A stretch of 64,000 nt of DNA from Triatoma infestans (Eukaryota > Arthropoda > Insecta > Hemiptera > Reduviidae). This document shows, one piece after another, positions 1 through 12,131 of the stretch. Location: positions 62,001 to 126,000 of the forward strand of contig JAAEAF010000614.1 in assembly GCA_011037195.1 (NCBI GenBank). Reading direction: 5' to 3'. Position numbers and translations under genes: made by a program. Numbering within the stretch: position 1 is the first letter of the stretch; each line of letters starts with the position of its first letter. Below the pieces are notes generated by a model, which saw only the letters and a list, made by a program, of their open reading frames with translations, did not search any database and had not been told where the DNA came from.

Positions 1-1266
1 GAAATTCTTACATGACTAGAATAATTTTTTACTTTACTACTTCCGTTCATCTATTTCCTAGTTCCGTTCACCTACTTCCGTTTCATTTATATCCTTCTTT
101 CGCATTAACTTCCTTATCTTATACCATTTTTCTATTTTACTCCTTTTTTCGTCCGCAATTCAGCCTTACGCTTACCCGTTTCTCAAAACTCTGCCTTCAA
201 AAAAAAAAAAGATAAGCCATCCCAACATCATTTTTCTTTTTTTTTTCCTCTTTTCCAAAATTTGCAGAAATCCATGCACTTCTTCTGGATTTAAAAAAAT
301 ATATCTCACCAGTATTCTCGCAAATGCTTCTGTCTTAGGAGATCTATAATTTTTCAATTCTGACCATCCTGATTTTATTTTTTTAAATCGAAATTTTTAT
401 TAAACGCTTAGTTTTCTCATCTCTCACCAGGTGAATCACAGTACTAAAATAGCATTGCAGAGGGAAGCGTAACGTTTGTTGGAGTAGTACTCTGTGAAAA
501 ATCATGAAAAATCGGAAAACATGATAGTCTGTAAAGTTACAATTTGATGATATCAATTTTCTTCAAATTTAGTATTTGCTTAACGTATTTCATCCTTTCG
601 TATTATTTACTACGATATTCTATAATTGCACTTTAATGGAAAACCAGATGATCATCCAGCAGAAGATCATCCCGCTCAGAACTATTACAAAAATAAATTT
701 TACTAGATACATTTTTCAAATAAAAATTATAAGTTGTTTATATACATGGTATAAATGGGAAAATTTAAATAAATATGGTTAATTTACGAGAAAATTGGTA
801 AAACTGAAAAAAAAAAAAAATATAATACTCGTATATATGTAGGAGTAAATACCACTTTCAGTTCACAGATTTTGATCGAATATTTCATACTGAATGCGAT
901 GATGATACTTATATTATAATAGAACACAAAACACACACACACAATTTGCTATAAAAAGCACATCAAAACACGTACACCCAATTTGCTAAAATAGCACGTC
1001 AAAACATGTATTTCAGTTGGCTTCTGACTGTGAAACGAAGCAGTGCGTTCAAAGTTCTTGTTATTATTGTGTACTGTTTAAAATTACTCTGTTCTACAGT
1101 GCTCACATTTAAAACTTAGCATTTTCTTTCAATTTTTACTACACATCGTTGCCTGGCAATAATAATGTGAAAAGTGGAATGAATTCATTTAAAAATAGTA
1201 CCTCTAGCCGATGTAATGGGATAACAAGAAGGAGTGATAACAAGAAGGAAAATATATAATTTTTAA
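1..1266. other. AT-rich flank, no gene seen
   Basis: Low-complexity AT-rich DNA with poly(A)/poly(T) runs and a short CA run near 931. Short open frames are present but none resembles a known protein. The stretch around 955-1010 (repeated 'cacgtcaaaacatgtat' style words) resembles the interspersed repeat family described elsewhere in this window, so the Jockey-like element that follows may have landed in or near such a repeat. Confidence 0.6.
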
Positions 1267-1999
1267 TTATAAAAATTATAACTAGTGGTGCCAGCCAGTC
1301 GCTATTATTCAGGTCAGAGCCGCGGTCAGTGCATGGCCAAAGGGACCGCCAAGAACAGGAACCACCAAAGACACACTGCTTTCAAAAGGGTCAGTATACA
1401 GAAGCCGCCTGGCCAAATACAAGGGTCAACAAATCATTCAAAAGGCCACCTGGCTACAGTCTTTTGATAACCCCAATAAACAAACACTCAAAAGACTACC
1501 TGGCTACAGTCTTTTGATAACTGCCATCACCTGCCTGTTCACCGACCTATTCAAGACCTAGGGTCAACACACGGCAAGAGATGTTTTAGTGTGACCCGTA
1601 ATTACACACTTGTCAATGTGTGAGTGATGGTAATATAACGTCTCTCTCACAGGAAGAGGGGATGAGTATTCTTCAGTATTTTATCAGCGTATCATCAAGA
1701 TTTCTACCAGTGACATAGTTCATACATCGGAACGCGTCCCTAACTAAGTATTTAAACATATATTTATTTATCAATCATTATAGTTGTGCATTCTAGTTAC
1801 CATTTAAATCATTTTAAATTAATTGTAGTTATATTTTTTCTAACGTTTAAATTATTGTTAAAATATATATCTATTTTCGTAAATTAGTAGTTCACATTTC
1901 TAAAAATCTCTAACTAACTCCCTACTATTCATCGCATCATAACCCTCTCCAAGACATCTGATCCCACTACACCAGCTAGGTATTACGAAAATTACAACA
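1267..1999 (+). other. 5' leader of the Jockey-like element
   Basis: GC-richer than the flank between about 1267 and 1720, then AT-rich up to the gag start codon at 2000. Non-LTR elements of this clade carry an internal promoter at the 5' end; I see no TATA box, as expected for that promoter type. The leader contains a 50-bp tandem repeat annotated separately. Two short overlapping open frames here look accidental. Confidence 0.5.
1438..1520 (+). repeat. 50-bp tandem repeat in the Jockey-like leader
   Basis: The 20-mer TGGCTACAGTCTTTTGATAA occurs at 1451-1470 and again at 1501-1520, giving a period of exactly 50. The flanking bases (CAAAAGGCCACC versus CAAAAGACTACC) are also duplicated with a few changes, so this is a partial two-copy tandem repeat. 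Repeated 5' UTR units are known in several non-LTR families where they modulate promoter strength; that role here is only inference. Confidence 0.8.
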
Positions 2000-3105
2000 A
2001 TGGATTTAAACAAATCAGTTGGCAACTCAAGAAAGAGAGAACGTGATAACACACCTAATCAATCTCCAATTAAAAAGCAAGGTAAATATTATATTGATAT
2101 TAGTCCAATAGAAACAAAAAATAGATTTCAACCTTCATCGAGCTCGAATATGTTAGAAAATGAAAATGAAATAATTGAAACAGTAAAAATTCCTCCTGTA
2201 ACATAACGCAAATGATTACAAACAAATTTTGGAAGACTTACAAACGAAATGTAAAAGCCCTTTTAACACTAAAGTTACAGGTAAAACCCTAAAGGTTATG
2301 CTAACATCTATTAATGATTTCAGAGTAATAACAAAATATTATGACGATGAAGGTAGAACTCTTGTTCATACCTTCTCAACTGAGAAAACCAAAACCTCTC
2401 TGTGGTTTTACGAGGGGTTTACCCTTACCCCTTTTACCTTTACAGATGAAGAAATAATAGAAGAACTACAAAAAAAAAATTCCAGTGACTTATGTCAAAC
2501 GAATTATTAACAAAAATAATCTTCCGACACCCTTAGTAATGGTATCGCTAATTAATAATGAAATAGCGAAAAGTATTTTTAATCTGGATAAATTTCTTCA
2601 CTCGATTATTAAGGTAGAACCTAAAAGTAAATCCAATGGAACTATACCCCAGTGTTCTAATTGTATGCGCTATGGGCATACAAAAACTTATTGCAAACTA
2701 GAAAGCAGATGTATAAAATGCTTAGAAAACCACCATTACACAAAATGTCCGCTAGGGCGTACTAAAGATCCAAAATGTGTCAGTTGTTTTGACGACCATC
2801 CGGCGAATTTTAAACAATGCCTCTATTACATAAAGATAGCAAAGAGTGTTCAAAAAGAACAAGACAAAGTAATTTATAATAACCCTGGAAAAAGACGCTC
2901 GGCCACACCAGTAACTGGTAATAAAACGTTCGCATCGCTTTTTAAAAGCCAAATAGAAGACTCTAATCAAAATGCAAATCAAAATGATATTTTCACAACT
3001 ATTACCAAGGCAATAATAAACGCCGTTACAGCTTATCTCCCACAGATAATAACTACAATTACAAATATCTTTTCCACTATTAACCTTAATAGTACAGCAC
3101 CCTAG
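2000..3105 (+). pseudogene. Jockey-like gag (ORF1) with three CCHC zinc knuckles, frameshifted
   Basis: The gag-type nucleic-acid-binding protein packages retrotransposon RNA. The start ATG at 2000 opens a 68-residue basic N-terminus that stops at about 2204. The frame resumes at 2229-2510 with a segment resembling the conserved domain found just before the knuckles in Jockey gags, and shifts again near 2485 for the C-terminal part. The last 206-residue part holds three knuckles: CSNCMRYGHTKTYC, CIKCLENHHYTKC and CVSCFDDHPANFKQC, all with cysteine and histidine ligands intact. It ends at a TAG at 3103-3105. At least two frameshifts break it (one in an A-run near 2470-2480), so no full protein is made. 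Confidence 0.85.
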
Positions 3106-3205
3106 GTGTATGTTTTCTTCAAATAAATCAAAATTAAAACGTACAGCTCGCAGAGACAGTTAAAAAAAAAAAGAAGAATTCTAATATAATCGATACCAAT
3201 AAATT

Positions 3206-3835
3206 AAGAAACCTCAAATTACTAAATTGGAATGCCAATGGTATAATCAGTAAAAGAAATGAACTGCTAATCTATCTCCAGTCCCGTGATATAGATATCG
3301 CCTGTATAACCGAGACGCACCTATCCGAGAATGTTAAATTAAAAATTCCTGGTTACAATGTGTTTAGAAAGATCGTCTCTCAGTTACTTTACTGGAGGGT
3401 TTGCGTTATTTATTAAGAAAAATTTCCACATAGCGAATTCATCTTGCCCACATTAAATCATATAGAAGCTATTGGAGTGTGTGTTCATTCGCAGTTTCCT
3501 CTAAATATAATTTCAGCTTATAAGGCTCCAAACAAGAAAGTAACGGAAGATGAAATCTCCAAGTTATTCCATATAACCACACAGTGTTAATAGGTGACTT
3601 AAATTGTAAACACACCGACTGGGGATGTAGAAAATCTAATTCAAACGGAACGAAATTAAACAAAATAATTATTAAATTCGGAATTAATGTTTACAGCCCT
3701 AGTGAACCTACCTTCTTCAGAAAAGGACGCATGCCAGATATATTAGATATGTTTTCACTAAACAATTTCATTCGCAGATATATCTTACGACTGAAATGTC
3801 GCTGGATTCCGACCATCTTCCTGTTCTAATAAGCT
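3206..3835 (+). pseudogene. Apurinic-like endonuclease domain of the Jockey-like ORF2, broken
   Basis: This domain nicks target DNA to prime reverse transcription. Reading across frames, the expected order is visible: LLNWNANGI at the start (Asn position of the fold), ACITETHLSE (catalytic Glu in TETH), a damaged middle, LIGDLNCKHTDWGC (GDLN with catalytic Asp/Asn) at about 3584-3628, and DSDHLPVLISF (catalytic Asp-His) at about 3802-3835. Several frameshifts and stops separate these blocks. No initiating ATG is clear; ORF2 probably begins soon after the gag stop at 3105. Confidence 0.8.
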
Positions 3836-5870
3836 TCAGCACTGCAATTGAGCAGTTACCCCAGAGACCATCACTCATTAACGGTGAAGTTGACTGGCAA
3901 CATTTTCAATCGCACTTAAATGAAACAATAGAAATTAAAAAAAACTCTAATAGTGACACACAAATAGATAAGGCTATAGAAAGTTTCGTACAATCATTAA
4001 AAGAAAGCATTAACAAATCAACTCTAATTAGGAAAGAAACACAACTTTATCCTAAACACCTGGAGCATATTCCGTTACAAATTTTAAATTTAATAGATGA
4101 AAAAATAGCACTAGGCGTCAATGGCAATGGACAAGGAACCCATCATTAAAAAAGAAATTAAACCGTAAAAGAATTACACTGTAAAAGTAGAGCTCGATAA
4201 ATATCGTATTGAAAAATATCAACATTATCTCGCGGATATACATCCTGACAACAACACCCTTTGGAAAACAACAAAACAGTTATTAAGGAAACCTACAATT
4301 ATACCGGCTTTGCACAGCAATGACAAAATTATAGCCTCTGACACAGATAAAGCTAATGAATTTGCAAATTATCTAGAAAACGTGTTTACCACTACTCACC
4401 ATCAAGATAGTATAGAAGAGGAAGTAAGGGAATACTTACTTCATTCCATTTCAACAGTTGAGTTACCTCTTGAGTACATTACCCCTAACGAAACAACTGA
4501 GGTGATCAAAAACATTAAAATTAAGAAATCTCCTGGTCATGACCAATTACCAGCAATAATATTTTAAAAAATTACCACAAAAGCCATAGTATTAGTAACA
4601 TCCATCTTCAACAGCTGTCTCCGGATAGGGTACTTTCCAGCTACATGGAAACAGGCTGAAGTAATAGTTTTACATAAACCAGGAAAAAATCCGAGATTAA
4701 TCGAGAGCTATAGACCGATTAGTATATTACCAATTCTATCAAAAATATTTGAAAAGTTAATTAAAAAACGATTGGTGACGTTCCTAACTGAAAATAATAT
4801 CATCCCGGACTTCCAATTCGGATTCCAAAATAAACACTCTGCTATACATCAGATGATGAGACTGCATAGTTAGAGAATTTGAAAGAAAAGAACACAAATT
4901 GGCTGCTTTTTAGATTTTCAACAAGCCTTTGACAAGGTATGGCACCATGGTTTAATGAACAAAATGAGGAAAGCTGGTTTTCCAAGATATCTATTTGAAA
5001 TAATCTGCTCATATCTAATTGGCAGAACATTTAAAGGTAGATTAAATAATTATTATTCGACATTAAGAGCAATACATGATGGAACACCCCAAGGTTCTGT
5101 ACTATCACCAATCCTGTTCAACATTTATCTTTCTGATATCACTTCTGTGCACATTCCTGCTTTCATAGCCCTCTTTGCAGACGAAACAGTGGTGTATACT
5201 CAGCATACAGACATCATCGATGCTCGAGAATCTCTTCAAGAGAGTTTGCAACTGCTACTGGACTATTTCAAGAAATGGAGAATAATACTAAATATTAATA
5301 AACGTGTGCCACAAATATTCACCCTAAGGAGGCCAAAAGAACCAACTCAGTTATTATTTGGCAATCAGTTACTGCCATGGAACAGAAAAGATGAAGCAAT
5401 AAAATATCTAGGTATATATTTAGATCGCCGATTAACCTTTAATTATCACATCAACAAAAAATTGACAGAAGTTCACGCCAGATTAGCTCTCCTATATCCA
5501 ATCATTAACAGAAAATCTAGACTGAAATCCGAATGCACGTTGCTCTTATATAAGTCTATCCTCAGACCCTTACTCACATATGGAAGCGAAATCTGGGGTG
5601 GTGCATCACCTACAATATTACAAAGACTTCAGGTATTTCAAAATAAAATCCTGAGAATAGCAGTAAATGCTCAGTGGTTCATACGAAACAGTCTACTCCA
5701 TAGATGGATAGAATTATAGTGAGACTTAGGGCTTTCAACAATTCAGGAATTTATTTATGAAAAATTTAAACAATATCACTGTAATCTAATTAACGTATCT
5801 GGAGCAGTTAAATATAAAATAGGAACCGTTCAGAGCAGCTCCGACTGAAGCCCTCTGCAAGATATAGTGA
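3836..5870 (+). pseudogene. Reverse transcriptase of the Jockey-like ORF2, catalytic motif FADE
   Basis: Blocks of a non-LTR reverse transcriptase appear in order: the finger motif IKKSPGHDQLPA near 4525-4560, SYRPISILPILSKIFEKL near 4705-4760, FGFQNKHSA near 4815, LDFQQAFDKVWH (first catalytic Asp) near 4910-4950, then a 254-residue open stretch at 4955-5719 with GTPQGSVLSPILFNIYLSD and KYLGIYLDRRLTF. The central catalytic motif, normally (Y/F)ADD, reads FADE at 5174-5185, so the third catalytic aspartate is replaced. With frameshifts near 4145, 4565 and 4860 and stops after 5719, the enzyme is inactive. No RNase H domain follows. Confidence 0.85.
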
Positions 5871-6105
5871 AGTTTTAAAAAGTGTCTTAATGGCAAACAA
5901 TGCATCTCATTCTATGTAAATAATTATCTGAACTCTCAATGATCTTTAGTACTTAATCATTTTATTCTGTCCTTATGAGTGGTTTATGGAAGCTTCGCTT
6001 CCTTTGCCATATTGTATGTCTATCTAAAAATACCATGTATAACATAATTTAATGTTGAGCTGGTAATAAAAATTAAAAAAACAAAACAAAAATAAAACAT
6101 GTACT
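5871..6105 (+). other. 3' UTR and A-rich tail of the Jockey-like element
   Basis: About 190 bases of non-coding sequence after the decayed RT end, finishing in an interrupted A-rich tail from about 6066. Immediately downstream (from about 6100) the sequence reads AAACATGTACTTCCGG, a signature of the interspersed repeat family seen elsewhere here, consistent with insertion of this element into an older repeat. Confidence 0.6.
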
Positions 6106-7984
6106 TCCGGAAAACCCAATTTTGAAACTTTGACACAATCCTAATGGCTGCCTCACAATAAGAGAAATTAAAAAAACAAATCACGTTTGAAACACCCTTA
6201 CAACTAACTTTCTCTTGACAATCCTGGCCCCTGCGACTGAAAGGAGAATTTCTGCGCGCAGAAGACAGTGAAAATTGAAAATAAATATCATCAGAGTACT
6301 AGCCGGTGTTTCTTTTATTATTTTTGTTTTACTGTTATCGCAAACACAAATAATTTATAGCACAAATATTTCTTTATTTTTCCCTGGGCCTACTACAAGG
6401 CATTTTACGACCCAAGCCTTGATTCGTTATAGTTTCACCCCACCCACCCATGAAGCGAATCGTATTTTAATGTTATCTATGGACCATAAGACGCACCCCC
6501 ATGTTTAAATCAATTTTTATATGTAAAAAGATGCGTCTTACGGACCGGAAAATACGGTAAGTTCTTCCAAGATGTGAATATTACTAATTGGAAACTTCCA
6601 GACAACCGTTCAACATATTCAAAAACGGTTTATTATTTTTAATTACATAAATCCTTATATAGTCATTTCTTATAGTTACTGAAGGTTTAAACACTCCTAA
6701 GACCCTGCTAGCTCATTAATATTTTCCCGTCACACAAAATCATAATGCTTCTTTTTTTCCAACATCCAACACAGTCATTATGGATTCAAAAATGGAGTTT
6801 CTTTCTTTCACCTACCTCCGTAAAAAACATGTTAGCATTTTAATTTTAATCTCTACCCGTTATATTTGTTTCATTCTGCTCTCTCTTGATGTTTCACTTC
6901 TATTGTTACCAGTTTTTTTTTTCCATTTCTGTTTCTTTCATACGACAATTAATGAAGAGAAAGAGAACCCAGTGGTTAAAAAAGAAACAAATGGATGAGA
7001 GAGAAAGTAAATTAATATCCCTCCTTTTTCTATATTATTATTTACCTTCAACAAACTTTTACTTAAGAGTTTTCTGCTCATTAAAAAATATAATTAAATG
7101 GGAAAATAGAAAATAAAATAAACTTTTTCAGGAACAGAAATGGAAAGAAAACCGAAATAAGAAGTAACTAGGGAAAAAGAAAGCGCTTCCATAAAAAGAC
7201 CCTTTTTACTAACAATGAAAGAAACTATCTATTCTCCAGGACATTTCATTTCAACATTTAAATAATAATCTTCATTTTTGGTAGGCTTAAGGCCTTATCC
7301 AACGGTTGCCTCCATCTTCTAGCCTTCGAGATGGGGACCTCCAGAGATCCCTGTCTTTGCTGTCTCATTCACTCAAGTTTGTGAAAAATGTTTGGAAAAC
7401 AAGCTCTTTTCTTGCAGAGCGATACTTTGAAGCAGTTTCACTTTGGAGAGAGAAGGTTAAAATATGTTTTTGATTTCGGGGCGTTCGAATCTGTGTAAGT
7501 GTTTCATGGCAGTTTCTTGTCCAAAAATAGTCCAAAATAACGCACATGTTTAGTTGGCGGAATGGAGATCAATTGGAAAAAGAATTTTGCTATTCAGAGT
7601 GAACGCTGCACATGACGTAATATTTAACATGAAAAACTACAGCAAAAAAAAACTTCATATTTTATTTCTTGTTTTCCCTTACTATTATAGGAGGAATTGT
7701 ATTAAATTTTAACAAATTGAGGTTTTTCCACGACAAGCACATTTTTTGATGTCTCCTAATTCGAGAAAATGCTTTTAGCTAATTCTCTTCAAACATATAA
7801 TTCTCTTCTTTTCCAACATCCTCTTCTCTTGGAATTCTTAATAGATCTTTGTTTAATTTACATGAACGGGAGGCTCTAAACTTCATCTCCTACCTCAAAA
7901 ACTCCCTTTAATGAATTTTCTCGGAAAAAGTTCAGACCAAAGTGATAGCCTCTGCTATTACAGTTAGTTTACCAAGTTTAATGA
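6106..7984. other. AT-rich spacer, no gene seen
   Basis: Contains a fragment of the interspersed repeat at about 6100-6180 and several short open frames (for example 6275-6508 and 6780-6998, +) with hydrophobic, T-rich translations and no recognisable family. I see no splice-linked exon series. 7265-7350 is somewhat GC-richer but unassigned. Confidence 0.55.
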
Positions 7985-8665
7985 AACCACCCGTCTATGT
8001 TTTCAAAGAGAAAATCGGAGAAAACTGAAAACCACCCTTCAGTAAATGCACTTCCGGTCTACTGAACTTCTTCAAACTCGGAATTTTGGCGATTATATAT
8101 ATGTAATTCTGATTAATATTGTATTGATTGATAGAATCGTACAGTACATTGAAACAGCACTTTATAGGAGAGAGTTACCACGCCCCTCCTCCAAAACCCA
8201 CTTAAATGAATTTTTTGGAAACAGGCGATTTGTCCCTGAGTCCGAAAAAGTGGTTTTTGGAAATTGGTTTGTGTGTGAGTGATCAGCAAAACCCAAAAAG
8301 CTGTAGCACACCTCTATAAGTTTGTCACATACCATGTTTGAAGAAAACAGACGGAGGCATTTTCCAGAAAATCAGAAAAAAATTCATACTTTTTCACTTT
8401 CTCTTACTTTTTTTTTTGGTATTTCTGGTCTTTTTTTTCTGGTCGACGATATTGTCCAAAACTTTATTGCCAGGTCCTTAGGTGGAACTTTAACTACCTT
8501 TCTGACCTTTCTGAGATGTTCGCTTTTTGATTTTGCTGATCTCACACACAGACACACACCAATTTCTAGAAACCACTTTTTCGGACTCAGGGGATCTCAG
8601 AACGCATATTTCCAGTTGAACACTCGATATTGAAAATTTGACACGATCGCAATACTATCTCCTAC
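7985..8665. repeat. Interspersed repeat copies with a large inverted repeat
   Basis: Fragments of the interspersed family are visible: GAAAACTGAAAACCACCC plus CACTTCCGGTC near 8020-8060, and the typical end 'acgcatatttccagttgaacac' to 'tttgacacgatcgcaatact' near 8600-8655. Two arms at about 8235-8301 and 8522-8592 are reverse complements of each other with only scattered mismatches, separated by about 220 bases. The arms hold the words TCCGAAAAAGTGGTTT and AAACCACTTTTTCGGA. Open frames at 8046-8282 and 8322-8633 run through this repeat and are not genes. Confidence 0.7.
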
Positions 8666-9473
8666 TAATAAAGGCGGAAGAGAAAGTAAAAAGTAAAAAT
8701 AAGTTTGGAGGTATTTTGGAGCAGTCGATGAGTTTGGCTCAATAGCAAGCCAACCTGATGATATAAATTTTGCCTGTGAGAGGCTGACAGATGCTGTTCA
8801 TCAATAATAATGCTTGAGGAGATTATTTAAGTAGTTATTTTGGAAGATTACGCAATATTTATTATCGTGGATAACAAACCCGGCAGGATCAAAGTGGTGT
8901 GTAAAGTTTATGGGAGGGTTTTATACATGTTTACATCATTGACCTAATTTTCATGAGAAGTAGTCTATCTACATACAGGCCGACCGTGATTAGTGTTAAC
9001 TTACTAGTCCTAACTGGCCACTACCACTCTACATACCCGTCGCTCTCTCTCTATTCAACCAAACAAAACCTATCTACATAATCATGCAATGTGATCTACC
9101 GGGGGGAGTGATAAGGGTCAAGGGGGGAGGTGACCGACGGACTTATCCAGCCTGGAGCTGCACTCTCGCTATTCTCTGTCCGTTTTACATGTATTATACA
9201 GTTCCATTGTTCAATGATAATGAATCCATCCCATTCCATAGTTGTGCCATATATACAATGAGCACCTGCGTTTTGTACCACTGTTGCTAGCCAAACTAGG
9301 CTGAACCTCTGTAATTATTCCTTTCGGATCCTTTCCTTCACAAATAGTGCGAATCACTCACGTGAATTCTCTTACAACAATTATTGCAGAAAAATTAAAA
9401 GAAGATCCTTAAAGACTGCAATGTTTATATAAACTTTACTTGGGCTGGCCATGAAAAACGGTGATCGCTTGGA

Positions 9474-9512
<39 letters not shown>

Positions 9513-9604
9513 CTAAGTAGTAGACATTGTGGGACCCTGTGCTCAACACCACATAGCGTGAGATGGAATTTAAACTAACTAACAGACCCCCCATACCTCT
9601 CAGA
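8666..9604. other. Spacer with AT microsatellite, no gene seen
   Basis: Mixed-composition DNA. A GC-richer patch at 9080-9180 carries G-runs (CCGGGGGGAG, AAGGGGGGAG) but no recognisable gene. Open frames on both strands over 9084-9290 mirror each other and look accidental. Confidence 0.5.
9477..9510. repeat. (AT)17 microsatellite
   Basis: Uninterrupted AT dinucleotide run of 34 bases. Confidence 0.95.
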
Positions 9605-10205
9605 ATTTTTTTTTTTTTGAAAAATCTTTCAAATAAAAGTGATAGGTTTCTATTTATGCAGCGAGCATTTCTATTTTAAAAAAACCATATTCAAGAACAT
9701 TTCAAAAAACCCAAAAATCTTTTCTGTAATATCGCAGCACTTCTAGTAACGATTTTCTTCAAATCTGGAATACTATCAAGCCTTCCAACGTGTTATTAAA
9801 GAGGAACCTTAACGTTATCAGCTGCCCAGAACCATCACAACATCAATTTTTCCTGGAAAATATTACAAAAAAAGTGATTAGCGTTTATGTGTGGAGATTA
9901 GTATAGGAATTTAAAAGAAAGTTGTTCGAGCCGTTTTCGGAAAAATCATGAAAAACTGAAACAAAAATAAAAAAACATTCAGTAAAGTCGCACTTCCGGT
10001 TGATGGATTTTGAACGGAATCCCGAGTTTCAGCTTCCATCGACTTTTCCTTTTTGAGTTTGTCTGTTACGAACACACATACAGGACCTATGCTAAAAACA
10101 TTTTTTGCTATTCAGGGAATCCCAGCCAATAAATGTGTTTCCGGTGAAAACTCAGTTTCGAAAAACTGACGCGATACTTCCGCTTACAGGAGAAAGAGAT
10201 AGCAA
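9605..10205 (+). repeat. Copy of the interspersed TIR repeat family
   Basis: Shows the family's modules in order: a first module with 'gaaaaatctttcaaataaaagt', a second with 'gttgttcgagccgttttcgg', 'aatcatgaaaaactgaaac', then CATTCAGTAAAGTCGCACTT and CCGGTTGATGGATTTTG (about 9960-10015), then 'cgacttttcctttttgagttt', an ACACACA patch, 'gctaaaaacattttttgctattcaggg', and the end 'tgtgtttccggtgaaaactcag' with 'ctgacgcgatacttcc'. The order matches the copies at about 38.1 and 46.1 kb. Confidence 0.75.
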
Positions 10206-12096
10206 CAATTTATTCAACATACTTACTTAATTAGCAATAAATTATATCAGTAATGTCTCCATTCTGTCAAAAAATTCCTGAATCTAATCTCCTCACAAAG
10301 CTAGAAATTCGTGATTCTGAAGAACAGGTGGTTTTTTTATCCTTTGCTACAAAAAATCTGCAAAAGATAACTGGCATGAGCTCTGCTAGGTGAAGATGTC
10401 TGCTTAAACCTTAGTAAAGTTCCAATCAGATGCAAGAGAGTCCGCCGTGAAAAACATAGCGAAATCTCCCTAGTCTGCCGTGAGCCTACCAGGCTCATCC
10501 CTGGGGCTTTATAAATTATTACAACGAACTTCTGGCGCCAAATGGTAGATCAAATTATACAATGTTGTTCTACTGTTGAATGGGTTCAAAATAATGAACC
10601 AATTTTACTCCGGTAATTGCGGGAGCGTTGAAACTCACGGATAAAAATGAAAAAAATAATTTCCACTTTTATTATTGAATACATTCTTCAGGAAAAGAAT
10701 AAATTTGCGAATATGAGAAAAGAAAGAAAAATGAAGCAGATTTTCCTCTTAAAAATAAAAGAAAAGAAAAAAGAACACCTTATAAAGAAAAGCGGTAAGC
10801 AAAAAGAAGGTCTGTATGCAATTTCCTTTGGTGTGCGGATATTGGGACACCTGAGATGGAATTGAATTTATATAAATCTAGCTACAGCTTCCAAACATAT
10901 CCATTATAAAGAAAATATTTAGTGCCACACCTTACTTTTTCCCAGGAAAAAAGATTTAATATGGAAATTCTATATCCATACAGAGAAATGGGGGAAAAAC
11001 CTGCAATAGGTTAATTTAATTGGATTTAGATGACAAATGGAGAGATTTGTTTGATACAGATTAGATTTGTGTGAAGCCTTGGGCATGCGCAAAGGGAATT
11101 AAATAAACGCTCCAATTTTCTATGTCCTCAGACTGTGCCTTATGTGTCAACTTTCTATGGCTCTAATTTACGTGGTAACGAAACAACAGTTTACTAGAGT
11201 CTTGTTAACTTGGGCAGAAATAAGTGAAACCTGAATCACCAAATGAGAAAATTACTAAATTCATACAATCAAATAGGTAAATGGAAAATCTTGTTCTGGT
11301 TGAAAAGTCATCAACAGAAATGAATAATTAAAAAAAAACTGGCGTGAACATTCACACAATCTTTCTATTAATGCATTTAATACAATTCTAATGGACAAAT
11401 TTCCTACAAACTTGGAATTTTTACTAAATATACGTAGTTGGCCTTAAAACAGTGATGGGCTTCGGGGAATTTACCCTGTAGGACATACAAAGTGCTGACC
11501 TATATTCCTTACCACTTAACAACGCTATCATCAAAAACATCCACAGATTCTGGTTCTACGGCTTAAAGGTGAACCTAACGTTTTAGCTCTAATAATAAAC
11601 CTATGGAGCAACATGTGGTGGCGTTTGAAACTATTGATTCCAGCATTTGTAATAATGACGAATTTGTGGTCGCGATTTCATTACAACTTACAGTAAGAGA
11701 TAGTTGTGTGTGTTTCACGCTAGATTTTTTTTTTTTAAATAAATAGTGATAAGAGATCAATCCTGTAACTAGTTCTTACAAACAGACATACATTCACCCA
11801 CACACAGACACAATCAAATAATACATTTTACCTAGAAATAAAGTTTAATTAAAGTTTGTTTGATTAGATAGTTAGTGAAAAGTAGTCAACTGAGCGGTGG
11901 TTAGTATAGTTGAACTTTGTAGGGAAATTTAAGGGGGATCCTAACCATTTACAACAAAACCAAACTGAAGTCCACGCTCTTTCCTACCGCTACACGAACT
12001 AAGTACAGATATAGAGACTTAGTTCAGAGAGAAAAGAGAAAGAGAGACAGAGCAAAGTAACCCTTTCACCCTTTGAACATATATACGGGCTCACAA

Positions 12097-12131
<35 letters not shown>

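Larger units (their letters stand above)
1267..6105 (+). mobile_element. Jockey-like non-LTR retrotransposon, near full length, inactive
   Basis: The order is leader, gag with three zinc knuckles, endonuclease, reverse transcriptase, short 3' UTR, A-rich tail (about 6066-6105). This is the usual layout of arthropod Jockey-clade elements, which copy themselves by target-primed reverse transcription. No RNase H follows the RT, which also fits Jockey rather than I-like elements. Both reading frames are interrupted many times, so the copy is dead. The start near 1267 is where composition changes abruptly from AT-rich flank to a GC-richer leader; I could not find a clear target-site duplication. 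Clade assignment is by motif recognition, not phylogeny. Confidence 0.85.

Noticed and set aside
8046..8633. Two short plus-strand genes
   Set aside because: Both frames run through interspersed-repeat modules found elsewhere in the window.
10505..10545. LTR end and primer site (TATAAATT ... TGGCGCC)
   Set aside because: No second LTR, no pol sequence nearby and no terminal inverted repeats; isolated words only.
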